Assembly (NCBI RefSeq): GCF_037038585.1
Contig: NC_092560.1
Coordinates: forward strand, 85,483,549 to 85,547,548
Direction: 5' to 3'
DNA length: 64,000 bases
DNA from: Patagioenas fasciata
Taxonomy: Eukaryota > Chordata > Aves > Columbiformes > Columbidae
This document shows, piece after piece, positions 1 through 11,118 of this stretch. The notes below the pieces were generated by a model, which was not told where the DNA came from, did no database searches, and worked only from the letters and a program-made list of their open reading frames with translations. The first letter of the stretch is position 1; each line of letters begins with the position of its first letter. Position numbers and translations under genes: made by a program.

Positions 1-2864
1 TCCTTTTTCAAAATGAGTTTCCTTTGCTCTTTTCTGTCTTCTTTATGAATCATGCCTGCCTCACTCTTCACAGACGTTTTAACACTGCCAGGATCCTCAC
101 TGACATTTCCCCTCTCCTCCAGTCGGGGCTTTTTTGACACTGTTGCTGGTGGCAATTTCTTCTTAGCTCCAGCAGCTGAATGCCCACTGTTCCCTGTGCC
201 TGCTTTACATTTGATGGGCTCGGGCCCAGCAGCAGTTGGTAATGTCTGGTAGGATTTTGACCCTTCTGGATTCCTCAGCCTTTCCACATTGACTGGGAAT
301 GGATCACACGTGGTCACTGCCAAGGAGAATGGCTGAGTTCTGCTGCAGGGTGGTTGCTCTTGGAAATACTGGTTGTTCCCTGAATCAACTGGGGGCAAAT
401 TAACTAAGCCACTCACCATGCTCTCTGGTGTCATGATTTCATCTTTATCGTACTCAGGAGACTTAATTGAATTAAAAACTTCAGTTAGCTTGCTGGAAGA
501 GATCACGTCAGGACAGGACTGCTTAGTGCCAATGTTCACTGTATCCAAGGCTCTCTGAGCCTTGGAGCTAACTGGAGTGTGCAAAGAAGACTTTGTTTCA
601 GCTTCATCTGGTTTATGGTCAATCTCTTGCTTATTTGCACACAATACTGCTTCCCTTTCGTTTTCTTCAGGTACCCTATGGAACTGATCCTGCAATGCTT
701 TGCAGAAAGGTTTCAGCGTACTCAAATTTTCATCTCCTCTGACTGCAGTTTGTGTGGGTTCAGTTTTCACTTGAGCTCCGGCGCCAGGACAGCCCACTGC
801 GGATCCAGTGGTAAGCAGGCCCTCTGCCTGCCTCACAGGGGTGAAGGATGGCCTTGTTTCTCTCACAGGCAGCTGATGGATACCTAACTGATTACCGGTA
901 TCTCCATCGTCCTCGTTTGCTATGCTCTGGTACTCACTCGGAGCCTCTCCAGGCAGTGGGGGACTAACTGATGTTACACTTCCAGATGCGTAGGTGTGAT
1001 TTTTTGAAGAATCTTTTCCTAACTCTTCATCAGACTTGAAGGTGCTGTCCACAAAAATTACACGTTGTTCTGATGTATTCTGAGGGGAAACCACAGTCTG
1101 CCTCTCCGAAACATGACTAACTCCCGAGTCACAGGAAGTTTCAGCCCTCTGTTCATCACCTTGGCAAATCTCTCTCTGTTCTTCTCCTGTTTTACATGGT
1201 TCACGTCTGGGCACTTCCACATAAAAATCTCGTAAAAATGGATCCCCAGAGGGGGGAGTGAATGCCACTTCTTTCCCTATTTCTGTCAGTTGGTCTGTAT
1301 TATGGGGTAGATTGTTACATGGTTCGGTTTCAGGAGTCTTCATTACATGAGCCAATTCTGTTATGTAACCATATTTCTGTGTATTAGAAACAACTTGAAA
1401 ATCTTGACAGTCAGTACTTTTTGAAAGATGACAGCTGTCAGAATTAGTGTCATTCTGTGCATTCAAGCCTGAGCAATTTCCTTTTTCTTGTAAGTTCTCT
1501 TCATAACTTTTATATATGGTGTTAACAGAAGAGTGTTCTTCATGTGTAAACTGATTCATATTTTCATTGGGGAAAATGTCTTTCTCTTCCGGGAAATCAG
1601 CTGGTTCTTTCCTTGCTGGATAACAGTCTCTAAAGGGACACCCTTGACCAGTCCCAGACTCATTTATCAAGGATTTGTTGTGCTCAGTATGAAGTAATTG
1701 TCCGATTGTCCCATGCGACTTATCTGACATGTAAGCTGGGTTTTCTTTGTCACATGCTACATTACCACTCTGAGCATTTTTTAACCTCTGAGGAGAACCT
1801 GCACTGCATGTTTGGGAAGCATTCCTAATGGGAAGCTTTCCTTCCCGAGCAACAGCCGTTTGAATGGATCCATTACCGTCAGTTAACACTTGCTTTGGCT
1901 TCTGCTCCAAGTACTCCCCTGTATTTAAGATGATACTATTTGCTGAAACACAAATGGATGGTGTTTCCGTTTCATTTCCAGTGCTAGAATCTAGACATAC
2001 ACCATCTGTTTCTACCACTTGTGTAAGACAAATGTTTCCTATGGATGCACCATCACACGCTCCGTCTGTTTTAAGTAGGATATTACAAACACTGCAGTCT
2101 TCCTTCTCTGTTCTTGGTCTGCTCGCTGGTTGTGTAATAGATTCCTGCATTTCTATCAAATTTGTTGGCAAAGGATGATCAGAAGCGGTCTCCTGTATAA
2201 GGTTCAGTTCTGTGACTTGGATATCTGGTGGCCTAATTTCTAAACTGGTGATCCCCCGGTTTTCAAATGGGATTTGATACCCTGAGTCATCTTCATGAAG
2301 AAGTTTCCACATCTTGTCATGCACTGCAGATATATCAGCATCTCCTTTGCACTCAGGGCTTTCAGATTCCAGGACTGACTTGGGATCAGCTTCAAGCAGA
2401 GATTCACCACATGATGGACGGCAGAGAAAATCTGTGTCATTGCTATCATGCAAGGTAGAAATATAGCTGTGCTCTCCCTCCCTTGGCTCATCACATAGCT
2501 TTGCAGAGGAGAGAACAGCACATAAACATTCTTGTTTATCAGGAACAGCATCTGTATCCCATAAAGAAAAAGATGAAATGTCTTTCTTTGATTTGTTGCC
2601 ATTAATAATAATATTATTTCCTTGCTCACAGAAGACCTGTTGGTGACAACCTTCTCTCTTATCACAGGGAACATGGTGTTGAGAATAGGTCCACAGATTT
2701 GCACTTTTATTTTGTAATGTCTTTTCAGCACAGAGCATTTCCAAAGCTGGATGGATGGCTCCTGCACTCGCACAAGTCATGAAGATGCCTTCCTTTTCTT
2801 TTTCGGGCTCCATACATAGTCTCTCACAACTCTGGGTAAAGACTTTAAGATTACCCCCTTGATC
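1..2864 (-). CDS. ALPK2: ALPK2 large linker exon (partial)
   Basis: The minus strand reads from an acceptor (CTTCTTTGTAG, exon first base 2864) in phase 0 beginning DQGGNLKVFTQSCERL. I translated about the first 385 codons without meeting a stop and spot-checked the frame down to position 1, so roughly 954 codons belong to this window. The peptide is acidic, rich in Ser, Thr, Cys and Glu, has no recognisable domain and looks disordered, as expected for the ALPK2 linker. A short conserved-looking stretch is KMWKLLHEDDSGYQIPFEN (about 2325-2265). The exon continues to the left toward the C-terminal Ig and kinase exons. The assignment depends on the in-phase join to the next upstream exon, whose match to ALPK2 is stronger. 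Confidence 0.85.
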
Positions 2865-5800
2865 CTACAAAGAAGAAGAGAAATGTAATCAAAAATTAAA
2901 ATTGCTGCTTGACACAGGCTTGAACTAGAGTCCTGGCTTGAAATGCACGTAATTTCATTTAAAATATTTGTCAGCAGTCAGAGTTGCATTCTCCAGGATT
3001 TTCTCTAGTCCTCTTCAGCATTAAATCAGTTCCATGGAAGTGGTGAGCATGTTTCACCCATAGCAAATCACAGATGAAAAAGCCTACAATTTTTTACTAG
3101 ATGAAAACACATTGTTTCCTAAAGAAATTATGCTTTTGGTTACCATTACACAGAATCCCAGAACGTCAGGGATTGGAAAAGACCTGGAAAGCTCATTCAG
3201 TGCAATCCCCCCACCAGAGCAGGAACACCCAGCTGAGGTTCCACAGGAAGGTGTCCAGGCGGGTTTGAATGTCTGCAGAGAAGGAGACTCCACAACCTCC
3301 TTGGGCAGTCTGGGCCAGGCTCTGACACCCTCACTGAGAAGTTTCTTCTCAAATTTAAGTGGAACCTCTTGTCTTCCAGTTTGTACCCACTGCCCCTTGT
3401 CCTATCACTGTTTGTCACCGAGAAGAGCCTGGCTCCATCCTCCTGACACTCACCCTTTCCATATTGATCCCCATGAATGAGTCCCCCCTCAGTCTCCTCT
3501 TCTCCAGCTCCAGAGCCCCAGCTCCCTCAGCCTTTCCTCACACGGGAGATGCTCCACTCCCTTCAGCATCTTGGTGGCTGCGCTGGACTCTCTCCAGCAG
3601 TTCCCTGTCCTTCTGGAACTGAGGGGCCACAGCTGGACACAATATTCCAGCTGTGGTCTCCCCAGGGCAGAGCAGAGGGGCAGGAGAACCTCTCTTGACC
3701 TACTGACCACCCCCTTCTAACCCACCCCAGGTACCACTGGCCTTCCTGGCCACAAGGGCCCAGTGCTGGCTCATGGTCACCCTGCTGTCCCCAGGACCTC
3801 CAGGTCCCTTTGCCCTACACTGCTCTCCAACAGGTTGTTTCCCACCTTATCCTGGAACCTGGGGCTGTTCCTGCCCAGATGCAAGACTTTGCCCTTGTTA
3901 TATTTCATTAAAGTTTTCCCTGCCCAACTCTCCAGCCTGTCCAGGTCTCTGGATGGCAGCACAGCCTCTGGCGTGTCAGCCATTCATGTGCCAGAACAGT
4001 CTGTAAAAGCAGAGAGTAATTTAGCAGTCAATCTTTGACAAAAAAATTACTTTCAAATAGCCATTAAGAGGATATCACAACATGGATTAGTTTGTACATT
4101 TGACCGCGTATCTTTCTAGTGGTTTTCTGAAGCTTTGCACCTACTCCCAGTAGAAATGAAGAAATGCTCAAAATCATCAGACTGAGTTTAAAAAACACCA
4201 ATATTTGTACACATTTTTCATTTTTTTTAGCTTTTATCCAGCCACAAACTCAACTTCATAACTGCTTTGTTGGTTTTTTTTCTCCCTTCTGAGTCCCAGT
4301 TCTATCCACAGTTAATGTGTAGTGGTGTGCTGGACGGCTGACGTTAACGATGATACATAATGGGTGAGTCCTCTGGGTTACAGCAGAGCTGTGAAAGTGT
4401 AACTAGTGCTGGCAGACACATAACTCAGAAGCCATTCTGAAAAGAAGCAAGTGTTGTTACTTAGTGAAGGACACCTAAAGAAGGATTTCCCACCAGCTGC
4501 TGTGCGCACAGGTAGAGGCAGGGGCTGCTCAGACACTATGTTCTTAGTTTCCACAAGTCCATGGTAAAAGCACTGCCAGCTGTAGTAAATATTGCTTTCC
4601 TTTGCTGCAAAAGCCACCCACTTCAGCTGCAATTCCTTTCACCCTCCCTGTTCTCCGTTCAGCTTGAGTAGGATGTAGAGCTGAGTATATGCTGTGGACA
4701 ATGGGGAAGGAAGAGATACAGAAAATTTTTGTCCATGACTTTAACTACAGTTCCCGCCTCAAGCACCATGCAGTTGCCACACTACCTTCAAACCTCCTTG
4801 GCCAGTGCATACTAGAAGCCCTGAGCCCCACCACGGCTGCCCCTCTGGCTCCCCGCCACACTCCCCGCTCAGGGCTGCCCTGCAGGAGCTGCCAGTCTCC
4901 GGTCTGGGAGTCCAGGTGCACACCTTCTCTGGAGCCAAGGGAGAGTGAGCCTGGACGTGCCTCTACGCTCACTTTCCCTGCTCTTCTCTGTTGGTTCCGA
5001 GAGCCTGGTCTGAGCTTAGCGCTCCTGCTGCCACTTCCACTTCCTCCTCACACCTCTGTAAGGCAGTTTCTTTTTCTATTCCATACAACCTCAGCAGCCT
5101 CAATCACAGCTTTTACTGAAACCTGTGTAATTCTTGCTACGTACGCCAGACACATGATCAGTTAGTCCCTACCTGCTGTTGGTATGAAAGTGGTGTTCAG
5201 AGGGAAGCTCAGGTAATCACCTCCACCAAGTCACTGTTCGGGCCATCTGCAGAGAGGCCAAATGACAACAGATACTATGGAGACTGGGGCAGTTCAAAAC
5301 CCTGAACAAAATACAATTAATATCACACCTGGGGGCTTTCATTAATTAAGTACTTGATTCTTAAGGAGAGTTTTCAGTGTATGACACATGGGAACATAGC
5401 ACCTGAGCAAGCCGTGCCAGAAGAGCTACTGCATCTCAATAGGTGATTGGCACATACCTCACATATAGACAACTCAAAAAAACATAAATCTGAGCAGGAA
5501 ATAAAACACAATTAGATTTGGAAAAAAGTAATGCACCTGGGAACACAATACATACATGGCGAGGGACAAGCGATCAGGTAAACTACACTGCTGACCGAGG
5601 CATACAGATAACGGAGGGAAAAAACGAAATACAGCAAGTACTGATAAGGTCAATGGAAGCTGTGGTATGATACACGAGCAGAGCTACAATTTCATCTCTT
5701 TATGTCCAACATGTCACAAAAACAATGTTCAGAGACATTCAAAGAATATATGATATAGTTCCAGGCAAAATATTTTGACAGAATGAAGATTAAACAGAAA

Positions 5801-8800
5801 CAACAGTATAAGTGCTTTGATTTGGAATTAAGGCAAAATTTAAAAAATATACTTCTGCTCTGCAGAAACTCTATGTTGTTAGCTAGAGCCAATACTGATA
5901 CTGGCACTATCTTTACTTAGCAGTATTTCTTGATAACAAAACTGCCAGGCACATCATAATTATCTCCTAAATAAAAATATAAAGTTGGAGTCTTTAAAAT
6001 ATGACAAAGCACTAAGGAAAGCCCAATACATCAGGTTGTGATAAAGCAAAGAACAGAAAGGCAGCTAAATCACCCTGCTGCTGCATGACAAAATATAGGA
6101 AACCAGATTTTAAAAATATAGGGAACCAGATTTAAACACTGTTTTTTCAAAATTCCAGAAAAAGAACTGTGAGTGGTGGCAAGTAGCACCAAAATACACA
6201 TCTCATGGAAAATCAGAACTGACCAGATTTATATCTGAATTAAAAATGAGACAACTATAAGCTGATTGAAAATTATGTGTTGGGCGTGGACAGTAATTCT
6301 TACTCATTACTGTTTCGGAAGAGAAGTCCTCACCCATTTCGTATTCAAAGCCAGCCATGAAACCAGTTTCCACCCAACAGCTGTTCAGTGGCCTATGTGA
6401 AACCACTTGAGGGTTTCAGTCTAACTCCTCATGGGCAGAGTTTACCCATCATAACTGTTCTGCCACCCTTTCTTAAGGGTTTCCTTTTGCTCTTCCTTTG
6501 TTGTGTAACACAGCTCCTTCCTCCCCTCTCACTTCCCACCCTTTTCCCACATCTTTCCGCCTGCTGGTCCCAGCACACCCCCTGTCCCTGCTGACAGCAC
6601 GGAATGCAGTGCCCATGACTTGCACCTGCATTTCTCTACTAACTGCAGAGCAGGGAGCTCCAAACTTTCAAGTGTCCCGAACACTCTACATCACGGTTCT
6701 CTGTTGCACGTGGCGGCTGCTAGGATGTCACACACGAGAGCACACAGCTACCATCTCAACCCATCCTCGCAGACAGAACAGGGCCAGGAGCCCAAAAGAT
6801 GAACAGCTTCATTGGCCTACGCAGTTTTGGCTACCCTGGAATCTAACAAAGCAGAGGTACGACATGCTAAACAAAATATATTTTGTGCACAACCAGATTA
6901 CCGGATTACGTGGAAGTTCTGTGCCAGTTCTGCTTCTCTCCTTTCTGTACAATAAAATTTAAAATTATCTAGAACTGACATAAATTGATGTCAGGAAGGT
7001 CAAACCTCTACATGAAGCAGCTGTTCTGACATGAGCAAACCCAAAATAATGCCAGGATGAACAGGAGATCTAATCAGCAGAAAAAAATAAAAGCTTTAGA
7101 AATACACAAACACCACATGCTGTTCTTCCCGGGATATCAGTGTAAATGTTAAGTATTTTGCCTATGCCATGGAATCCCTCTGAATCTGCCAGTTCCAGCA
7201 GGACCTCACCAATACCACTGGCATTTAGCAGGCCACAGACCTGGGCTTTGTAACTCAGGAGTGACACCAGCACCGTGCTGGGACTGCTGGCTAAACACCG
7301 AACAGAGACCGGCTCCTGAATGACACACTGCAAACGTGAAGCCTCCTGGCTCTCTGTACAGTATGCTACATCATACAGTTGGCACAGTTTTTTCTAGAAC
7401 CTATTATTAATTAAGCTGCTTTGAAGCATTAGACAAATTAAGAACTTCACCTGGGGCTAGACCAGGAGGTCACGGGAGGAGTCAGGAGCCTCACACCATG
7501 ACCGTCTAGCGGCAGAAGTCACCCAGAACAGCAGTTGCTGCACAAGACACACTGCCAAGGTTGTTGCAGGCAGAGCAGCTTGGCACTAAGGGGAGTGTAA
7601 ATCCCTGCACAATTAGTGCTCTAGTTCTGCGGCTGCTATGGACCTCTCAGGAGACATGACTACCACATGGAGGGGGAAAATCCAATGCTCTTCAAAAGCG
7701 GTCAGCTGTGATTTCTGCTACAAGCCCCTCACCTTGCTCCTGGCAGAGCTGTCTCCCATGCTGGGCTCCAGCTGATACCACAGTAACTTCTACATAAGCC
7801 TGTGTGCAGCAACAGGAGGTGGATTCTTCCTTGCTTTTCTTAGGTCACACAAGCAGATTGCCGAGGAGTCTCTGGCTTACTATACAGGAGCAGTGAGAAG
7901 CTGTTCACATTTGCCTTGTGCTATAAAGAGTCATTTCCAGATGGGATGCTTTTGTTTGGCTCACTTTCAAGACCACATAATTTTGAACCTATACCTAAAT
8001 TTCACCTTCATTCATGTGTTTTTAAAACCAATGACTTGGTCTGTGCTAACCTCTAGCCCTTTTGTGTATACCAATACTTCCTTCCCACTTAATTTTTATC
8101 TAATGTGAAGTTTTGGGCAAGGACACACAAACAGAAGAAATACATACTGACTGCAGGTAGCAAGAGTTTAATTAGCTAATCTGAACTTTGCCCACAGCAC
8201 TTACAGTAACCTTACAGCTGCTCTTTGCTAAGAGCATTCTGGGATTTAAATTATTGTAGCGCACTTGGCAAAAAATGAAACAATGCCTCTAGCAAACCAT
8301 GGTCAGACATACCACCAAGAAATCCTCAGTAGGCTCATTTCAAGAGGGAGGTATTCCCCATCATAAGAACATCATGTGGTGTTAAAATGTGACTGGAATT
8401 TTATGGATGATCAAAACAACCTACGGATGTTTTTCAGGTAGAAGAATCCAGTAATTTTTGACTGCTCAAGACATCCCAGTAGTGAGATTAAAGTCAGTCT
8501 GCTACCCAGAACTGGGAGACTTTTTGCTTAAATAATACAGATGAAGAAAAGTATGCAGAACTGGAAAAAGCTTGTGTTTGTCACAAATGATTTTTTTCTG
8601 TGCAATTAACTATGCACTTTCAAATCAATAAAGTCAGTGATAATAAGATTATTCGTGGTTTAATACTCATATATATATATATATCTTGAGTCTTTACTAT
8701 GCAATTCTCGCACTTATGAAAACTCGTGGAGCATCGTATCAGTCTGTACAATTATACTGACTTCCTTAGTTGATTTCCTGCCAATAGCATAAAATATACA

Positions 8801-11063
8801 AGTACATGGAGAGTACCACTTCGGGTTTTTTAACTGTTTTTTACATTTCAACTGGAATATCTGACTCTTTCATTGTTTCATTTTTAAAAAGCAAAGCTCA
8901 GTTCACCTCTCTAACATGAGCTCTCTGCATTAAATTCCTTTGCTTGTTATAAATTCAGAGCAAACCCATGTTGATCTGGTTTAAATTTTCAGCACCATAA
9001 GTGGATGACAATTTTGTTCTTTGAGTATAAACTGAGAAGAACCTATAGCTAAACATTCTCTGCTCACAAAAGGTATTTGAGAAACTTTCTGGGTTGAAAG
9101 AAACATTACTTTGATAAGACCTATGCAACAGCCTACATATCGGATTTCCCTATCCAGCTGTCCAGAGACCCATTAGTGCCTCTTACTATTATCAATCTCA
9201 CTCTATAATTAGAACAGCTTATGGTTTATTTGGGCCTTTTTCAAAACTAGATTTCCTTCCCAGCCGTAGCTGTCATTCAGAAGTACATGAATAGTATCTT
9301 TCGAAGTAATTTAAATTGTACATTATTTTGTGACAAACAGGAATAAAATGCATTAAAACCAGTAGAGCAGCTCCTTCTATCAAATTATAAACACTTTACT
9401 TACCCTGGGTGAGATGTTTTCATCTGGCATCTGATTGTGCTCAGACAGGCCCCAAATCCTTTTCCTTTCCCAGTGACAGTCTTTATCTGCCTCTTCCACA
9501 TGACACAAACCAGCCTGCATTTGCGAGCTTTCTGTCTCCTCGGGGACTTGTGTTGAAATGACACCTTCCTGACTGGGCAGCGGAGCAGTGGATTCCCTAA
9601 CCTCTGCTGCAGGCTGAAAAGATTGTCCTATGTTACTTACATATCTGCACAGTTCTTTAGGGTTTAACAACTTTAAAAGGTTTCTTCTTAGACTTTCTGT
9701 TAAGGTACAGACAGCATGCCCTGAGTTTTCCTCCGGCAGATTTCCTTTCCCCTCCTCTTGCAGCAATGAGATTTCACCAAGCAAGTCCCTGTCCGTACTG
9801 TTGTCTGTCATTGTCTCTGAAGCCTCATTTGTCAAAGGAGCACCTATGCCACCAGCAGAGGAGTCCGCCTTGGCACATGCATTATCCTTGTTCTTTGACT
9901 TGTCAGCTGAGAAACCTGCAGCTGAGTGGCCACTGCCACTCTTTCCTTCTTCAGTTCTGGGATGGTCATTTTCAATGGCTGCAGCTGCAACAGGCACTTT
10001 GTTCTTTTCTTTGTCTTTCAAACTGGTGCTTTCATCTCGGTGGTGTCCAACAGCGAGAGTCATCTCCGTCTGCAAAGTTGACTGGCTGTACATAGAGGGG
10101 TCTCTCCTTACATTTACTCCTTCGAATTTTGAGTGATGACCACAGAAGCCAATGGTGGCATCCATAGGCGTAGTGTTATCTGACACTTGGGACAGACAAG
10201 GCATTGCACTGAGGAAGTAAGCACACCCATCACAATCCTTACTCAGTTTTAAATCATCTTCATCATCACTTTCCAATAAAAATTGTAATTTCTTTTTCCA
10301 GATTTCATTTTCATGCATTGTCAGCACATCTGAACATTCAAAATATTCTAGGACATCGTCAGAAAAGTCGTGACTTACACTTGGAATTTTCTCTGCATAA
10401 ATCTCCACAATAGTGGCAGAATTTTGAGAATCATCTTTTACAAAACAATTGTGATTTACTACGGGAGTATCTGCCTGCTCACTGAACCGGGCATTCATGG
10501 TTAGAGGTCTACCGAGCCCAGGATTTTCGCATGTCTGGACATCTGCCAGAGACTGACCCGATACAGCGTCTTCCGTGTTAAGGGAACAGTTGTCTGTATG
10601 ATACGCGATTACATTTGTAGGGCAGGAATGCATCTGTCTGCTGCAGCACGTCTCTGCTTTTCCAGCAGTGACGCTGACCATACTGTTAAAGTGAATTACA
10701 TCATTCTCTGACAAATCCCTTAGGCAGGAAATATCTTCCTGGGTTTTAAATATATGTTTTACATCCATGTTGTCTTCTGTGTTAGGCAAGTGTCTGTGGG
10801 ATTTCTCAAATGGGGACAATACTTCTGCTTTTCTGAGCTTCTCAAGCAGTAAACCACTGATTCTTGAAGAGTCAGAATCTGGTGAAGTTAACACTGGGTC
10901 ATTCTCATACTGGTAATTCTTGTGTTGTGCAAAATGTTTTTCATTCTGCTCATTTTAGCCTGAAGTCTCCAATTGTCATTTAGGTCAACAACAAATTGTG
11001 AGGAAGTTTCAGTTTTTGTCTCTGATTCCAGTTCAACAAAAGCTGAACCGCAGGTCATTCTAG
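1..11063 (-). CDS. ALPK2: ALPK2, alpha-protein kinase 2 (partial gene, 3' end off the left edge)
   Basis: ALPK2 is an atypical alpha-kinase reported in heart and epithelial cells. It has N-terminal and C-terminal Ig-like domains and a C-terminal alpha-kinase domain separated by a very long, poorly conserved linker. Here two large minus-strand coding blocks (11063-9404 and 2864-1) are joined in phase 0 by a GT-AG intron (donor after 9404, acceptor before 2864). Recognition rests on short stretches that match the human linker as I recall it, such as FSDDVLEYFECSDV, FLLESDDED and FCGHHS, and on a stretch like the end of the first Ig domain (CGSAFVELE). The kinase domain and C-terminal Ig lie beyond position 1. 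The 5' part has a probable one-base frameshift near 10953-10956. The neighbour MALT1 diverges from it, as in human. Confidence 0.88.
3148..4008 (-). mobile_element. CR1 LINE 3' fragment, antisense to the plus strand
   Basis: The plus strand reads the reverse complement of the bird CR1 3' end. It starts with CAGAATCCCAGAACGTCAGG and runs through typical CR1 phrases such as CTTGGGCAGTCTGGGCCAGG, CTCCCCTTCTCCAGCTCC-like and GGAACTGAGGGGCCACAGCT-like text. About 860 bp are preserved, so it is 5'-truncated like most CR1 copies. It is degenerate, has no intact reverse-transcriptase frame, and lies inside the ALPK2 intron. Confidence 0.85.
8669..8685. repeat. (AT)n microsatellite
   Basis: Short pure AT dinucleotide run inside the ALPK2 intron. 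It is potentially polymorphic, with no other feature around it. Confidence 0.8.
9404..11063 (-). CDS. ALPK2: ALPK2 exon with Ig tail and start of linker; contains an apparent frameshift
   Basis: From about 10951 down to the donor at 9404 (CCCAGG|GTAAGT) one frame is open for over 500 codons and resembles human ALPK2 (FSDDVLEYFECSDV, FLLESDDED, GFCGHHS, QTEMTL). Upstream, another frame carries MTCGSAFVELESETK, resembling the end of the N-terminal Ig domain in human ALPK2 (CCSASVEVE). This frame stops at TAA near 10888. The two frames join sensibly if one base is missing in the T run at 10953-10956 (plus strand). The 5' boundary is uncertain. The best-looking acceptor ends at 11119, but from there the Ig frame meets a TAA at 11089-11091. 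Acceptors just before 11063 or 11059 keep the frame open, and the in-frame ATG at 11056-11058 could itself be a start. Confidence 0.85.
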
Positions 11064-11118
11064 CTGTCAAACTGCTTCCTGGTACTGTTTAATGAAGTGC
11101 AGATCTTGCTCTGTGTAC

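Larger units (their letters stand above)
2865..9403 (-). other. ALPK2: ALPK2 intron, 6.5 kb
   Basis: GT-AG intron between the two large ALPK2 exons, phase 0. It holds an antisense CR1 fragment at about 3148-4008 and a short (AT)n tract at about 8669-8685. A small imperfect direct repeat (about 22 bp twice) occurs near 6094-6136. I saw no other coding or RNA gene in it. Confidence 0.8.

Noticed and set aside
2240-2773. 177-codon minus-strand ORF
   Set aside because: Out-of-frame shadow of the ALPK2 exon; the true frame begins at 2864 in phase with the upstream exon.
3112-4038. Several ORFs of 70-120 codons on both strands
   Set aside because: All lie in the antisense CR1 fragment and show no intact reverse transcriptase.
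9630-10136. 168-codon plus-strand ORF
   Set aside because: Antisense shadow of the ALPK2 coding exon.
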